Of a stretch of DNA of 64,000 nt, positions 47,701-60,941 are shown one piece after another (the stretch's first letter is position 1; each line of letters opens with the position of its first letter). Both the position numbers and the translations under genes were made by a program. The stretch is from Tubulanus polymorphus. Lineage: Eukaryota; Nemertea; Palaeonemertea; Tubulaniformes; Tubulanidae. The notes beneath the pieces were generated by a model. That model was not told the DNA's origin. It did no database searches and saw only the letters and a program-made list of their open reading frames with translations. Where the stretch lies: assembly GCF_964204645.1 (NCBI RefSeq), contig NC_134030.1, positions 7,192,278-7,256,277 on the forward strand, read 5' to 3'.

Positions 47701-48136
47701 AATTGGCGCGTCTGAATAATTGAACGAATTCTGACGAATTTTGATTTTCGAAATGAAGCAGGTCACCACGGTGATAGATTGCCTTCGTACGCGGACGGTG
47801 AAGTCGTGGCACCTCGGGCGTTTTTAAAGCGATGAATCATTCATTCCAGTGACGAGAAAACATTAGAAAATTTAGGAAATGCCGTGCAATTCTCGAACGT
47901 GGCCTAAGACAGTTCACACAACATCCACATTGGACAGTTCGATATTGAAATATTCAACTCTGGCTAGCTACTAATCTGGCATCTAAGAATGACGACTATT
48001 CGAGGAACAATTTTTGACAACGACCGATGCCCAGAGTTCAATCCTCCCGCAGATTTCAGTTGGTCGATGTTTAGTCAACAGCCGCACTTGGGCACGGGTC
48101 CTTACCGCTGCAAACGATGCCATCAGGTTGTTGAGG
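38701..48136. other. non-coding stretch
   Basis: No gene recognised in about 9.4 kb. Notable are a 17-bp palindrome AGTAGGCTTAGCCTACT (39246-39262), a GC-rich patch with TTTATAAAAT (41340-41431), a 170-codon frame at 41668-42180 that is within chance expectation, and a duplicated word (TAATTGGGACATC) at 47154-47190. Confidence 0.35.
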
Positions 48137-48332
48137 CATCCTCGCTTGACAGGGTTTGATCGCCTCCCGCGCTCACACCGACTCTAGCCGCAAACCCGTC
48201 ATTGGTCTATTACATTGCCCAAGATTTCTCGGGCTGTCTAGGTATAAAGCCAATCAGATGCGTTACGCGACTAGGGTTTGTGTTGGCGTGAGCTTCCGCT
48301 AGAGGCTATCAAACCCTGGCAAGCGAGGATGA
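48137..48332. repeat. MITE-like foldback with about 50-bp arms
   Basis: Left arm CATCCTCGCTTGACAGGGTT and onward through TTGATCGCCTC and GCTCACACC mirrors the right arm ending AACCCTGGCAAGCGAGGATG. The arms match at most positions over about 50 bases. TTGAGG occurs immediately left (48131-48136) and two bases right (48334-48339), a possible imperfect target-site duplication. About 196 bp, no coding. Confidence 0.8.
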
Positions 48333-49952
48333 ATTGAGGACGACTATTGTCACGAATAATTCGATAATGAGACATCTCGCCGAAGAATTCGTTCGTTAAA
48401 GCAGCTAATTCCTGTTTGAATCACTAAACAGCTTCGTAGAAGCTCAGGTGTTACCAGTTCATACGTCTATAAGAGGTTAACATTATTCACAGACAAGACA
48501 CCCTTTAATGATGGCACTGAGTCAGTGTCAAACAAAGAATGCGCATAGTAGCTGAAGTGCTGGTTGGTCGCAACAAAGATTATGGATTTGACATCATCAT
48601 GGTAACTGTTGTTACAGACGAACTGAGTATTTATAAAAATTGTATATACACATAAAGCTGCAGTTACTGTATCGCTTCACCAACTGAATCCTAATTGATA
48701 TATAATCATGAAATACATACACAATAAACCTATACAGTAAGTCTGGAAGGCACATCTCGGGATTTAAGGAGACTGTTATGACACACATTCATTACCGATG
48801 AACATAAAACATACATAAAAAAAAATCGCGATGTGTGACAAAATCTACTGCACAAAAACGAGGGAAACGCTGCTGCTATAGCAGTAAAACGCGGAATACT
48901 TCTGAGAGCTACTGTTAACTGCTGGAAATATCAAATTCGTGCCCTAAACATTAAATAGATTGTCAGTCCTGCGTTTTCGCGTTTCAACACTTCAAAGAGA
49001 AGGCGCTTAAAGACGCTCGTAAATTGATACGAAACTCAAAGCGAATAGAAATCCGCCGTTAAGACGGCTGGTATATTTTTTATGAAGTAGAAGGCTCCAA
49101 GGAGCCATGACTGTCTCATTTCTCCGATTCGTTAAGCAGAAAACTAGACGACCCCATCGACTCGGTGAAAGTTTTTTCCATCTAAAGCAGTTCCAACACA
49201 GTGGATTCAATTAAGAAATTCACATTAGCTGCATTAGGCGTATGAAGGAGGCTTGGTCTAACTATAAGGTGCAACAGCCACGATTTAATGATTTACCATA
49301 AATGGTTAATTTGTCATTCGAAGACGTCAATAGAATAGGAACTAAAATCGAGGAACGGAGTGAGCTCGAGTTTTAAAACTTTTTGTAGCCGACTACACGA
49401 GGACAAGAATAAGGCATCTGACTGATGTAATGCTAATCCGAGTCCGGTTTAACACTGCTACACGAATCTGCCTCATCGAGTCAGAAAAAAACCGCGATAT
49501 CGACTCGTTAGTTTTCGACGGGAAGATAAAACGATACGCGTAATACTGCTGACATTTGAAATGACTACAGAAATTACGGAACATCGACTACCGAAGTCGG
49601 GAATGTTTGTCAGACAGGTAGATCGGTATTAGAGTAATGTTGTAAAATGATCGTTCGTCGAACGCTAACCAACGAGATCAGATCGTGAATAGCGATAATC
49701 ACGTAGATAAGGAAAAAATGTTTACGAAGAAATAAGTGTCGGATGCCTAATAGCTTCAGTAGACAGAAAAAAAGCCTCGGCTGTCATTGCAGAAGTTTAG
49801 AAGAGATCACGCACTATATATCAATACCCAACCAAGATAAGAATATCAAAGCTAATGAGTTTAAAGCCCACTACAGAATTCAAAAATTGCATCTATCAAG
49901 AATTGATATAAACAATGTTCCGAACTCTCACCAGAGATCATCATCAAAGGCC
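48333..49952. other. non-coding stretch
   Basis: Nothing recognised. Confidence 0.3.
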
Positions 49953-50070
49953 AGTTGCTCAAAAGTTGGTTAAAGATAACCAGCGGATAAATGCCATTAG
50001 TAACAATTAACTTTTAATTGTCACTGTGTCAACTATCCACTCGTTAACTGTAACCAACTTTTGAGCAACT
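49953..50070. repeat. short foldback MITE (118 bp)
   Basis: AGTTGCTCAAAAGTTGGTTA at the left is the exact reverse complement of TAACCAACTTTTGAGCAACT at the right. A second palindrome, CAATTAACTTTTAATTG, sits in the middle, so the whole element folds on itself. Confidence 0.85.
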
Positions 50071-52288
50071 AGCCCCATCAGGTGTGAGGGAAAAGCTAGG
50101 GGAGAACAGGTTAATTGGGTAAATTTCTGATTGAGAAGATAATCTCAATAAGATTCGATTTTAATCTTTTCTGTGAATTCTGTATATGGGGTTTCAAACT
50201 TATTATCTGTTTTATACATCTGAGTGTCGCTATTCTATACCAATATTGAAGATTTCTATTCTGCTGAATTTTCAAAAAGATGATATTTATTAAAATGTTC
50301 GTTGGACATTTGTAATTGAGACGTTGATTGATATTGAAAGAATGTTTCCTTTAAAACGGTGCACACCTCAGCACTTTATAGTTCACCAAAACATAAGATA
50401 TGAAAATTACTCGAGATTTGGAAAAGGAAAATGCGAGCTGTTTAATAACAACGACAGGTGGTAGAGATAAAGGGGCAGAGAAACGCAGAAACAGATTAAT
50501 CCTTTGATAAAGATGAAATACCGGGAATATCTTCAATTACTTCAGACACCAACAAAATAACCGGGGCATTTCTCGCAATCAATCTTAAGTGCTCAGACGG
50601 CGGTCCATTAATGTTCATAAAGATATCTTCTAATGCTATTTCTGATTAGACGACGTGGTTACTTCTTTAATGCGTAGCCTATCGCAGAAAACGTGAACAC
50701 AGTCACCCGCGTTGACCCTGTAATTCATTTACAAGCTCTGCAACAATGCTGATAAAACGTTGCTGTCATGCCATCGCATTTTCAGCCCATCAGCTTCCTT
50801 TTGTCGTTTAAGTATCCGTGATTTAGGCAGGCCCCGATAAAAGCTCTTCAATTGATTGGCCGTCATTAATCATAGTGTTTGGTTCTGCTTCGGCTTCGTT
50901 TAAGGTCATCAACGATGCCTTATTTATGCTCGTTCATCCGCAGTTAGTTAATGACGAGGCGAGGCGACTCGCCGCGAGACAGTTCGGAATTCAATTTGCA
51001 TATAAAACATAAAATAGTGAGTTCTAGTTTGATATTTTTTGTAATGGAGTACCGGCTATGCTACTACGGCATTCGAGTGGTAATCGGAAAAAGCAAAACT
51101 ATCTGGAGATGTATTGCTTGCTACATAAACCACTTGCTACATAAACCTATTTGCGTTCGGCCATCGTCGAAAAGATATGAAAACTAAGGCGGTTTTCAAT
51201 TAAAGAGGAATGTCTTAAGAGGGCACGATATTGATGGGAAAAACGACAGGTGCTACTTGTTGAAAATGATGTAACAAACACGAATCGATTTGTTCTTTTT
51301 TGCTATCAACAAAGTTATATTTGAAAATGTCATTACTCGAGTTTGTCGGTTTGACTGAGAGGACCGTGCGCGTTTTGATTCAACTCTTCAATCCATACCC
51401 GCGTTTCTATTTGATTACGCGGCCAAAACTGTTTCAATATTTACCGCGCGCTCTATGATAATCGAATTTTGTATCGCGGCTTTATCATCAATCAAAGTTG
51501 GAAATAAACTACCGAAGACGCGGGACGCCGGTTTTGAATCTGTACACGCCCCAGCTTCACGAACGACTTTAATCAACATGTCATCGTTACGTACAGCAAT
51601 TTCAAGTCGGCCCGAGTCTGCCTCTGCTATTAGAACAAATGGTTATTTTGAGGAACTTTAAGGGGTTCTTCAGCTCGTGCGGAGAAACCCCTGTTCAAGT
51701 GCAGAGGAAACGAAGGCATGTATGGAGGGGCAGCGCTGGATGAGATAGGGGAGCACTTGTCTGGTTAACTTGGTAATAATTTCTTGGTCTGAATTCGGAT
51801 TCAAATCGCAGTTATAGATAATACTGTGGCCTCGGCGGAGTAATAAGTTATTTCTATTCTGAATGAATATCGTACAAGAGCGTAAAACAGATTGACCCGT
51901 GCGTGCATCTCGAATAGTATATAATGGTTTTATCCGACGAGCCTCCACGCCGTGATTAGTTGATTATTTCCTGATCTATAGCGTCGCTGAAAAAAGACTA
52001 CCTGACAGCTTGCTGTCGTGACCCGCGAGTATCGACCAAAGCTAATTGAAATACCATCCTTTCAAGAATGTTGACTGAAGAGTTTTTACTCCTTATCGTG
52101 GCTATTACCAGCGAACGTTACAACGTGTATACTACCCATTCAGCAAACTGTCACCGGTTATTTGCAGTTTTTCTTTTCATAACCTCATGAATATTTTTTC
52201 ACTCGAGGATGATTTTTCTTCGACGGCGAATACAAAAATGCTTCCGTCAGAAATATAAAAAGAAACATGATCCAACAGAAATTAACAG
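50071..52288. other. non-coding stretch
   Basis: Contains a 15-base duplicated word (TTGCTACATAAACC twice, 51118-51147). No gene recognised. Confidence 0.3.
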
Positions 52289-52402
52289 GGTCCAGTTCCA
52301 CAGTTCTGAGTTAAGGTTTGACTCTGAGTTAACTCATTGAAAATGAACTAAATCTTTAAACTCAGAGTTAACTCTAACTCACAACTGTAGAACTGGATCC
52401 AG
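52289..52402. repeat. imperfect foldback (114 bp)
   Basis: GGGTCCAGTTCCACAGTTCT at the left mirrors ACTGTAGAACTGGATCC at the right, and the arms continue through CTGAGTTAA/TTAACTC. The loop word ATTGAAAATGAACTAA recurs at about 54332-54347 and in part near 521-535, suggesting a small repeat family. Confidence 0.7.
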
Positions 52403-55400
52403 GTGAATTACGAGGCTCGGTCTGCTTAGCTAGGTTGTCCAATGGGCGATGGCAAATGGCAATTGACAACCGTTGGGCCTCAAACACCACTTCGGCTGAT
52501 CTGAAAAAATCGAATACTCTATGTTTCTATGATGAAATTCCTAATTCCCTCGCCCTCTCAATGCTGCATATTTCATTCTCAAAAACGTTTCGCGCTCAGA
52601 TCGATAATTTCATTTTATCCAAACATATCTTATGAAACGTAAACTCTGAAGTGGCAATGAAAGCAGTCGAAGTGCTCTCCACATAGAAATGTCAGTTCGT
52701 CGTTAGCATTAATAGCTTTCTCTTCCAGACATGACATTTTTTTTACTGCCTTTAATTAGTACGTGATTCGAAACTGAGAACTGATTACGTTCTATGTTAT
52801 ACGTCGCGTTAATATAATGACGATAAAATGAAACCCAACAACAACCTTGACACTTCAGAAACGACGAGTGTACTTTAAACGCAACTTTGCAGGTATCGAG
52901 ATAAAATCCCAGGGCGAAGCCGTTGCTCTCAAAACGGAAGAGAACCTCGACACACGCTGCATGTGTCGTGAATTAACATGATCCTAGGGGGAGACGTTGC
53001 TCGAGGGAAAATGCTCGACGGAGGCTAAAAATGATACCTTGTTTCTCATATTCGACCGAGTCGTTTTTGTAAACTGCTAAAATTTGTAGTCATTTCATTT
53101 TTATAACTACCAGGTCTGTTCATGTTAGCTTGATCATGATTTTTCTAAAGTAATGCACAGGGTAGAAAGGTGGCCGGCCGGGTCAACTTTTTAAGCTCAG
53201 CAGAAAAGAGAAACAATGTATGAAATTGTTCAGCCTGATCGTCCCATCGCAACATCAAACAAAAATTATTGAAATCGATACTTCAAATATTGATACGTCA
53301 TGATGTTTCATACTTACTTTCGTGACATATACAACACCACCACGTGCAACAGAGAGACTTTCATGGTTTTATTTATCGGCTTCGTTCACTTATAGTCTTC
53401 CACAATATTGAATATTATCAAAAACATATTTCTCGAATAGTTTATATATATGTACTGTATTGGTATCGTGAATAGCGCGAACAATGAAGACGTAAACCTG
53501 AATAAAACCTAAGAGAATCTCTGCCATTTGCGTCATTTTTCACTTTGTCACGAAATTATATTATACATGTTTGATCTATCACATACAACCTACGTTCTAT
53601 ATGCGGGTACAGAAATATTCATTAAAAAGAACTCGTTGCTCGCTTTATATCAGCTCCGATGTCACGAAATGGCGACTGATTTTCGAATACCGGTATGAAG
53701 AATTCACCCCTATATCGCTGGCAACGTCAAGCGAACATGTCGCATATGTCATCGAGAGTCAGTGATTAATGGGGACCCGTATCGTTACAGCATCATACGG
53801 CATCGCGTGCGATTCCTTTGACACCAGTAAACCAAACTCATTTGTATTATTCATCTTTACTCGGATTAGATTTTGAAATCGAACACACACGAAGTCATGC
53901 GTACTGCGCGTGATAAACACTGTTTGCCTCTCGAACACGAAGCTCGTTCGCCGCCTGCGCGACAGTAGCCATCTTGAAATTGTCGAAGCTTTGAAGATTC
54001 GTGCAAATAAAAAGACAGATATCGTTCCGTATGAATTGAAATTAAAGAATTCGGTGCAAAGATAACGAATGAATGGGGGTACCCGCAGTGCTACTGAGGC
54101 AATCGAGGATTCCACGTATGACAGGCGAGGATCCGCCAGGTTCGCTAGTAGATAGTTGGTCGTCCGCGTTCGATTTCTTCTACATTTCAATCAAATTAAC
54201 TCTTATATTAAATGAATCAATTATCAATGAAAGCTATAACAATATCCGAGTAGAAGAATGAAAGTATTGTATATTTGGTGGGTGTTGTGATGATATATGT
54301 TTCCGGAGTCTAAAAATCCAGTTAAAATCTCATTGAAAATGAACTAATTCTGACAAAGGACGACCTACTGCTCGTCATGCCAATTGGCGGATTAGCTGCT
54401 TCTGCCTTAGTACATTGGGAGCGAGTACCGGCAAAAATAATCAACAGTCACAAAGATGACTTCTGTATCGGAATCCACGGTAGCTCGGGTATTTATCCAA
54501 ATCGTATTTGGTTAGGGTTCCCTCTCGTCGGGTAATGATAATATATTGAGTGTTTTAGTTTTTTTTTTCATTTATTGTCGTTTCCTACGTAACCATCGAC
54601 CACTACTTGTGTGTGTGCGCATGTACAAACAGATAAACCCGTAAACTACGAGATTAAACTAAGACTCTGTACATCTTAGCGGCGGCGACGACGAACGCTG
54701 TAGATATATGTAGCGCGAAAGTCTATGTCTCAGGTAGGAAAGAGAGCGTGTATAAACCAATTCCCAATAGCTTGAAAAGGAATATGATATCAGAGGAGCT
54801 ATTTTGTACAGGAATTCATGCATTATGCATAGTATTCGAGAAAGTTTGGATTTCGGAATTGAAAGTGACAAAGTGCGGCCGCATCCTGAAACCAACGCCT
54901 GTTCTATTGTTCCATCCATCCTCATGAATAATAGACTCTTCTCTGTTTACATCTTATTTGCCGAGCCTTCGCTTGTCACGAGAAATGTCGACTATATGTA
55001 CATTCAGGCTACTGCACTCGAAATCACAGGACTATAAGTTTTCGTCTTAAGCCGAGAAATAATAATAAGCTTTTGTTCCCAGCACAGAGACAAGGATATA
55101 GTCGTTTTACTAAAACGTCACCTCGAGAAAAATACAGCCTTTGGGATATTAAACCCATGAAATCATTTGTTTAAATGCACCGAACGGGATTTTATAAAAA
55201 ATTCACCCGTTTTTCTTTGTTTTGGCGTTTTGGCATTCTATCGCCTTCATTTGCATATCAAGAATATTACGCTACGGCCCGAATCAGCCACCATAAAAAT
55301 CGGCAAATGCCATCTAGATACGACTTGAAACGGGCTTCATTTCCGTGAATGCTCTACTAAAGGCCCTTAGATAATGATGATTTCGTGCGAAAAAATGGCG

Positions 55401-57165
55401 CCGGTTTATCTAATCAGTCGGCAATACCTGGGTTTTATCTCGACTGACAACAATGTTCGAAGAAGGTCGTACGTACCGGTATATACCGCTCGAATGATAA
55501 AAAAAAAACATCGCGCCACGGAAGAATTCTGAAAGCACCGCGCAACTCAAAGCGGATTAGCGATCACCCCTCGAGTGATATTTAGACGTGGGCCGTAAAG
55601 TCAATACAGCTCCACGAGTTTATGTCGTGACCTACGGGCAATAAACAGCGCAATTCAAGACGAACACGGCCTTATTGAGATGTGTCCTCACAAAGAAAAC
55701 GTGTGAGTTTACTACGACGACTATTACTACACATTGACTACGTTTGCTTGCTCTGACAATTGATGCTGGAGAGGTTTTTTATGGCGTTATATGCTGCTAC
55801 AGCACATGCGCGTCAAGATGTGAACGCAATATTCGGGCAAATTCCGTCATTCATCAGCGGCTGTAGGCAGACAGCGAAACTGATGATCGATGATGGTAGA
55901 TAGGTATAGACATCGGAGTGGATGGATGGATGGGCAGCCCATTGGTATTCAAGTTGAACAAAACCTCAAAAGTACATTTAGACCTCGAACTCTTAAACGA
56001 TTTTTTTGGAGTCCATGGTTAGAAGAATGAAGCATCGCAGTTGGTAGTTGGACAGGTATCGTTTAGATCAAGGACATTAGATCATGGTTGGACAGTCTAG
56101 GTGCAGCGGGTGGCTGGACAGATTTTGAATGATGCACAAACAATGTGAGCGCTAGCTAATCTTCGTCACGCCTGACCTGCTTGATCATAACGAATGATTA
56201 AACGCAACAGCTCCGACCGAAAATCCGTACAGAATAACAACAACAAAAAACCGAATGCGTTCTCTTCTTGTCTTACAACGAAAAAAAAAATAGCGAGCAA
56301 GAACGGCCGTCTATGAATAAAACATTAATGACTAATCCCTAGAATCTATAAGCACTTCGAAAATAGCTTACGTTTCCACGACGCGGGATTATCAGTTAAT
56401 ATGATAACCGTGTATTACAGCATATTTGATATTCAGCGTCAACTAAGTCGCAAAATAATCAACATTTTTCAGGGCCGTATAGCTGCACTCATATTTTGTT
56501 CGTTCCATTTCTCGTATCGGTATAAAAATAATGCCCATAATAAGGATAAGATGATTGTTTTTTATATCAACCACAACATTATTGCTGCATCGATCAGGTG
56601 TCCGCTTATTCTGGACTCATTTTTATATCGAAGATACGAATGCGATATTTTAGAATTTCGTTGCAAACTACTATTAATTCATATATAACTAAGTAACGAC
56701 CTACCTTAGTTATTTGAATACATATCCACGCGACTATAGCAATAAAAGTTTATGATGCCTTTAATCCGTTAATCTTCCCCCAATAATCTGTAGCATATAA
56801 GCACCTGAAATTGTTAAGAACAATGACATTCTACATTAAAAGCGCGATACATTTTGTCATATGATGATAATTCTGTTATAAAAGCAGATTAAAAACAAAT
56901 TTGTTTAATGCCTAATTGAAAATCATCTAATATACAAAATATTGCTCGTTATTTTGCAGAACTTAAACATGATCGCTTAGATATGCGACAATTTAAGATG
57001 AATATTCATAATGAATAATGTTCCATCTGTTTCGAATCACTATTAAACTATATCGAGTGGCCGCCACTGGCAAGTGAAGTGCTTACATCAATTTTCATAA
57101 AATGCAATATGCACTAAAATGTACGGAAGCGTCCTGGGGACATATCTATTCAAAAGAAAATTTCG
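52403..57165. other. non-coding stretch
   Basis: No recognised gene. A 143-codon minus frame at 53759-54190 and shorter frames lack motifs. Confidence 0.35.
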
Positions 57166-57315
57166 AGGTTAATTCCGAGTTTGCAACTCAGAATAAACTA
57201 GTTTTCTCAGTTAAATGCAATTATTTTTGGAGGTTAATTCCGAGTTTGTAACTCGGAATAAACTAGTTTTCTCAGTTAAATGTGATTTTTGGAGGTTTAT
57301 TCCGAGTTTGTAACT
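57166..57315 (+). repeat. tandem repeat, 62-65 bp unit, 2.4 copies, with internal hairpin
   Basis: Units begin at AGGTTAATTCCGAGTTTG (57166, 57231) and AGGTTTATTCCGAGTTTG (57293, truncated). Each full unit contains the near-palindrome TTCCGAGTTTGTAACTCGGAA followed by TAAACTAGTTTTCTCAGTTA. Confidence 0.9.
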
Positions 57316-58031
57316 AATATACTTTTGAAATACTACTTTTAGAATAAAAAAGGACATTTATTAGCGATAACTAAAATGATATTACTGTGTGTATTTTCGT
57401 GATTCTTTGCACCTGAAGCTATCTGCATGAAATTAAGCAACGGCTATTCCGTTACAGTTTCCCAATAAACCCTGAAAACATATTCCAGGCATCCGCAGCG
57501 GTTCGAATCCTTCGTGAGGAATATATTTCTTTAATTAAGCAACTTTTTGTTTACTTCCTATGCAATGCTGCCTGAGCATGGCCTCCACTAGCACACTGTC
57601 TTCACACTGTCTCTACAGGTATAGAGGTTATCCAAGTTCCTGAGATCCCACACCGTCTCCACGCGCGTACGGACACGAAAGATCGCATTTAACATATATA
57701 TTCTAAAATCCTATATTCTTAAATTCCTAACGCTACATTCACGGTCAATGAATTGAACGTTTTGTAAGATTTCTGGGCTTGATAAAAACAGCCGTGGTTT
57801 CCACCACGATTTTCGCTAGTAACAATAACGATACAATGAACGCAAACTCCGGTAAGCTGATATAGCCATCTTAGAATGTATCTAAAAAAAAAATATATAC
57901 ATATTTATCTGACATTGACGACGAAGGATTTACTTCACAATGATCCCCACTGACAATACGACAACTTGCGTAGGAAAACTGGAATATCTTTTATTCAGGC
58001 TTGCCAGCAGCTATTCAGTGTCGTCTATCTG
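57316..58031. other. non-coding stretch
   Basis: Includes an isolated pol III B-box word GGTTCGAATCC (57500-57510) without a convincing A box. No gene recognised. Confidence 0.3.
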
Positions 58032-58069
58032 ATATGAATATAACCGGTTAAGGCCGGAAAGAATTTCAG
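58032..58069 (+). repeat. 38-bp exact direct repeat, copy A
   Basis: A block starting GATATGAATATAACCGGTTA and ending GGAAAGAATTTCA recurs exactly at about 59634-59671. Inside it, AACCGGTT and GGCCGG are palindromic. Confidence 0.85.
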
Positions 58070-59633
58070 GGCTACGAAAGTTTGCATATTAGAAAAAGTT
58101 TTGATTACTATATACATATACGACATTTGATATGATTTACCAGTTACTTGATTAAATGTGTCTAATACGAGATTAAAGATCTGTGTAATCCTTATCCAAA
58201 TTCGGATATTAACTTTACGCGAACATAATAACCCTAAAACACATATACTGCCTTACTTTTTTTTGTGGGAGTAATCCTTGTACTTATCTCCGTACACGAC
58301 AAACGTTAAAACGAGCAATGATTATTAGTACCTTAATCATTCCCGCAAACTTGAACATTTACCGGTGGCATATTATGGACGAACCAGTTCGTTCAGTTCA
58401 TTTTACAAGAAACAAGTGTGTTGTTTTAACGATTAATTCAAACGCATATTGCCCTGAAAACGTACCTCATTCACGACACTAATCCTATGAAAAAGACAAT
58501 AACTAACAACGTTTAGCGAGTATGCTTAGCTTTTTGTGAATATTCCGCCAAGTCGAACGTCGACAGGGTCCTGTGAATTGGCGTTAAAACAACTACAAAA
58601 TTCCGTGAAATAAAAGGTCTTTTGGACGACTATGTATAAACTGTGGTGGCGCGTTCACAAAAACTACTTTGCGGACTGAACGGAAAATGATCGCGTATAC
58701 TTTCCTCCTCCTAAAACAAGTATTTGTTCAGATATTCCGAATTTATTAGGTAATTAACCGACAACACAGTCAAAAATATGTAGTACATACGTTAACACGG
58801 CGAAAATTATATTTACGAATGCACTTTATTCTATGTCAAATGCTAGCTTGAAGTGGCCGCATTTCGAAAAGATCGCGAGCATTCAATTTCACGTATTTTC
58901 GATTCAATAACACTTCAAATAAGAGCGAATGAAAAGATATTAGTACTGGCTGGGACGGGTAGGGGTTGAGATGAGGGCTGGGCTATTGTGTTCGTTGTCA
59001 TTGAATGCGGGAAAAATCGCTCGAGAAAATCTCATTTCGATTTTTGTGTAGTGTAGTTGACGAGTCGTTTAAATGCCTTGTAAACAGATCATTGGTTGAA
59101 TGCACGCATGCGGTGTGGCTTTAGGTCGTAAAATCGTTTTATTTTTTCACGTGTAGCTCGTTATAGCAGAGACAATAATAGATCCGGCAAATTCCTGCGG
59201 TGAAAGCATAAAATTATGACTATCCAGCAGAGAAAGGAAACAAAGACCTTTATTGTTGAAATATACTTGCAAAAAACGACCAAAACTAGTTCAGATTTTA
59301 TGAGCTTCGAAACTATGTATTTATGTAAAGATATGTACTTAGGGCACATCAAAATCTTTCAAATAAATGAGACACAATGGACAAAAAACTGTTTATATTT
59401 TGTTTCCTGTAATACTAACGACGCCCACTAGGTTCTTGTTGCCGAAAAACATAAATATCGGGAATGAAATATTCGTTAATATCAAATAGAATCTTTGATC
59501 TATTGTGATGAACAAGCACGCCCATTTAAATATACTTATTATTTCAAAAGGTAAGAATGTTTATCAAAAATCTCAAATCTTTTTTCATTGACGTCCTGTC
59601 TACAAATTCGTTGAACAAGAACTTAATTCAGTG
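58070..59633. other. non-coding stretch
   Basis: No gene recognised between the two 38-bp repeats. Confidence 0.3.
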
Positions 59634-59671
59634 ATATGAATATAACCGGTTAAGGCCGGAAAGAATTTCAT
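59634..59671 (+). repeat. 38-bp exact direct repeat, copy B
   Basis: Exact partner of the 38-bp block near 58032, about 1.6 kb away. The flanks differ, so the repeat is short and sharply bounded. Confidence 0.85.
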
Positions 59672-60781
59672 GACTACTAAATGTTGCCTAAGCAGTTAAT
59701 GGTTTAAAATTGGTCGCAGTACCCAGGAAAAGGTTGCACTCAGTGACACGAAACTAACAACCACCACAACAAATAATAATTTGGTGTATTCCCTGAAAAG
59801 GGGAAGTCACTACACTAAAGGGGAAGCAACTAGTCATAAGCCAATTAACAACTCATTTTACCCCCTGGATATCGAGAGCTTTTGGGAGGGTTTTGAATTT
59901 AAAATCCCCCTCACCTTCCCAAACTTCAACAAATTTTTACTTTGAGAAGAAACCCGCATAACGTTTTGCTATTTGTAATTCCGTTCACGCTTAGGCAAAA
60001 ACCCTGAGCACATTCGTGCATCTGACAGAGGGAAAAAACAAGTGCAGCAAACTGAATGAATTTTTCAGGAAACCGAGCCCGAGACTTCAACCACGCGAGT
60101 TTCTATCGTTCGTTCATTCAGCTCGGTATGCGTTTCTTGAAACATTTTAGGCGAGATGTACATCAAAGTTTAAACGCAGCATTTCCGTTCGTTGACATCA
60201 GCGGAGACAGGCGACGGTATAAACGCTAACGCTGACAGCAGACTTCAAATAATCAGGAATTCTCGACCCCGAGATTTGACATCCCCGTCGCGCCGTCAAG
60301 CGTGATGATATTACACCGCAGCGAAAAACCTCAAACGTAAACCGGCATCGTTTACATGTACATCTCTCCCGTCTCGAAAATCGGCGAAGAAATGATTCGT
60401 GAACATTTCGAGAAATCTCGTCGTCGAGACGGAAACTTTTCGTCTGATTTTGCGTTGCCGATGTACGTGTATATACATGATGAGTTGAAAGCGAAAATCA
60501 ACGGCGTGTGCAGTTAACAAATTTAAAAAGGCAGATACACGAATATCTAAACCGAATGTCATTTACAACTTAGAAGTTACGATTTGTGGATACGTGTCTT
60601 CCAATAGACCGCATCTAGCCGCACACTTGGCGAACTTCGGTTATCGGAGTTAGTCGACTAGTCGAACCTATACAAGCATTCATCTCAAGTGAAGCCGAAT
60701 GTCAGTTAGTCGGAACTATAATTCCCGAAATAGTTCGGAAATTAAGAATTTGGCCCTAGATTTGGTCACATGAAAACCATA

Positions 60782-60941
60782 CAGTCAAATTTCCTTATTA
60801 CGCCATCCTTTTAATGCCACCCACACATAACGCCAAAATATTCAGCGAACAAATTTAACTCAAATTTAATGAAAATACAAATTCTTTATAACGCCATTTT
60901 TTCATCGGTCCAAACGGTGGCATTCTAAAGAACTTTTACTG
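60782..60941. repeat. Tc1/mariner-type MITE with TA target duplication
   Basis: Left end CAGTCAAATTTCCTTATTACGCCATC; right end, reversed, CAGTAAAAGTTCTTTAGAATGCCACC. About 20 of 27 terminal positions match as inverted repeats. TA dinucleotides flank both ends (60780-60781 and 60942-60943). At 160 bp with CAGT termini it fits a non-autonomous mariner-like element. Confidence 0.75.
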
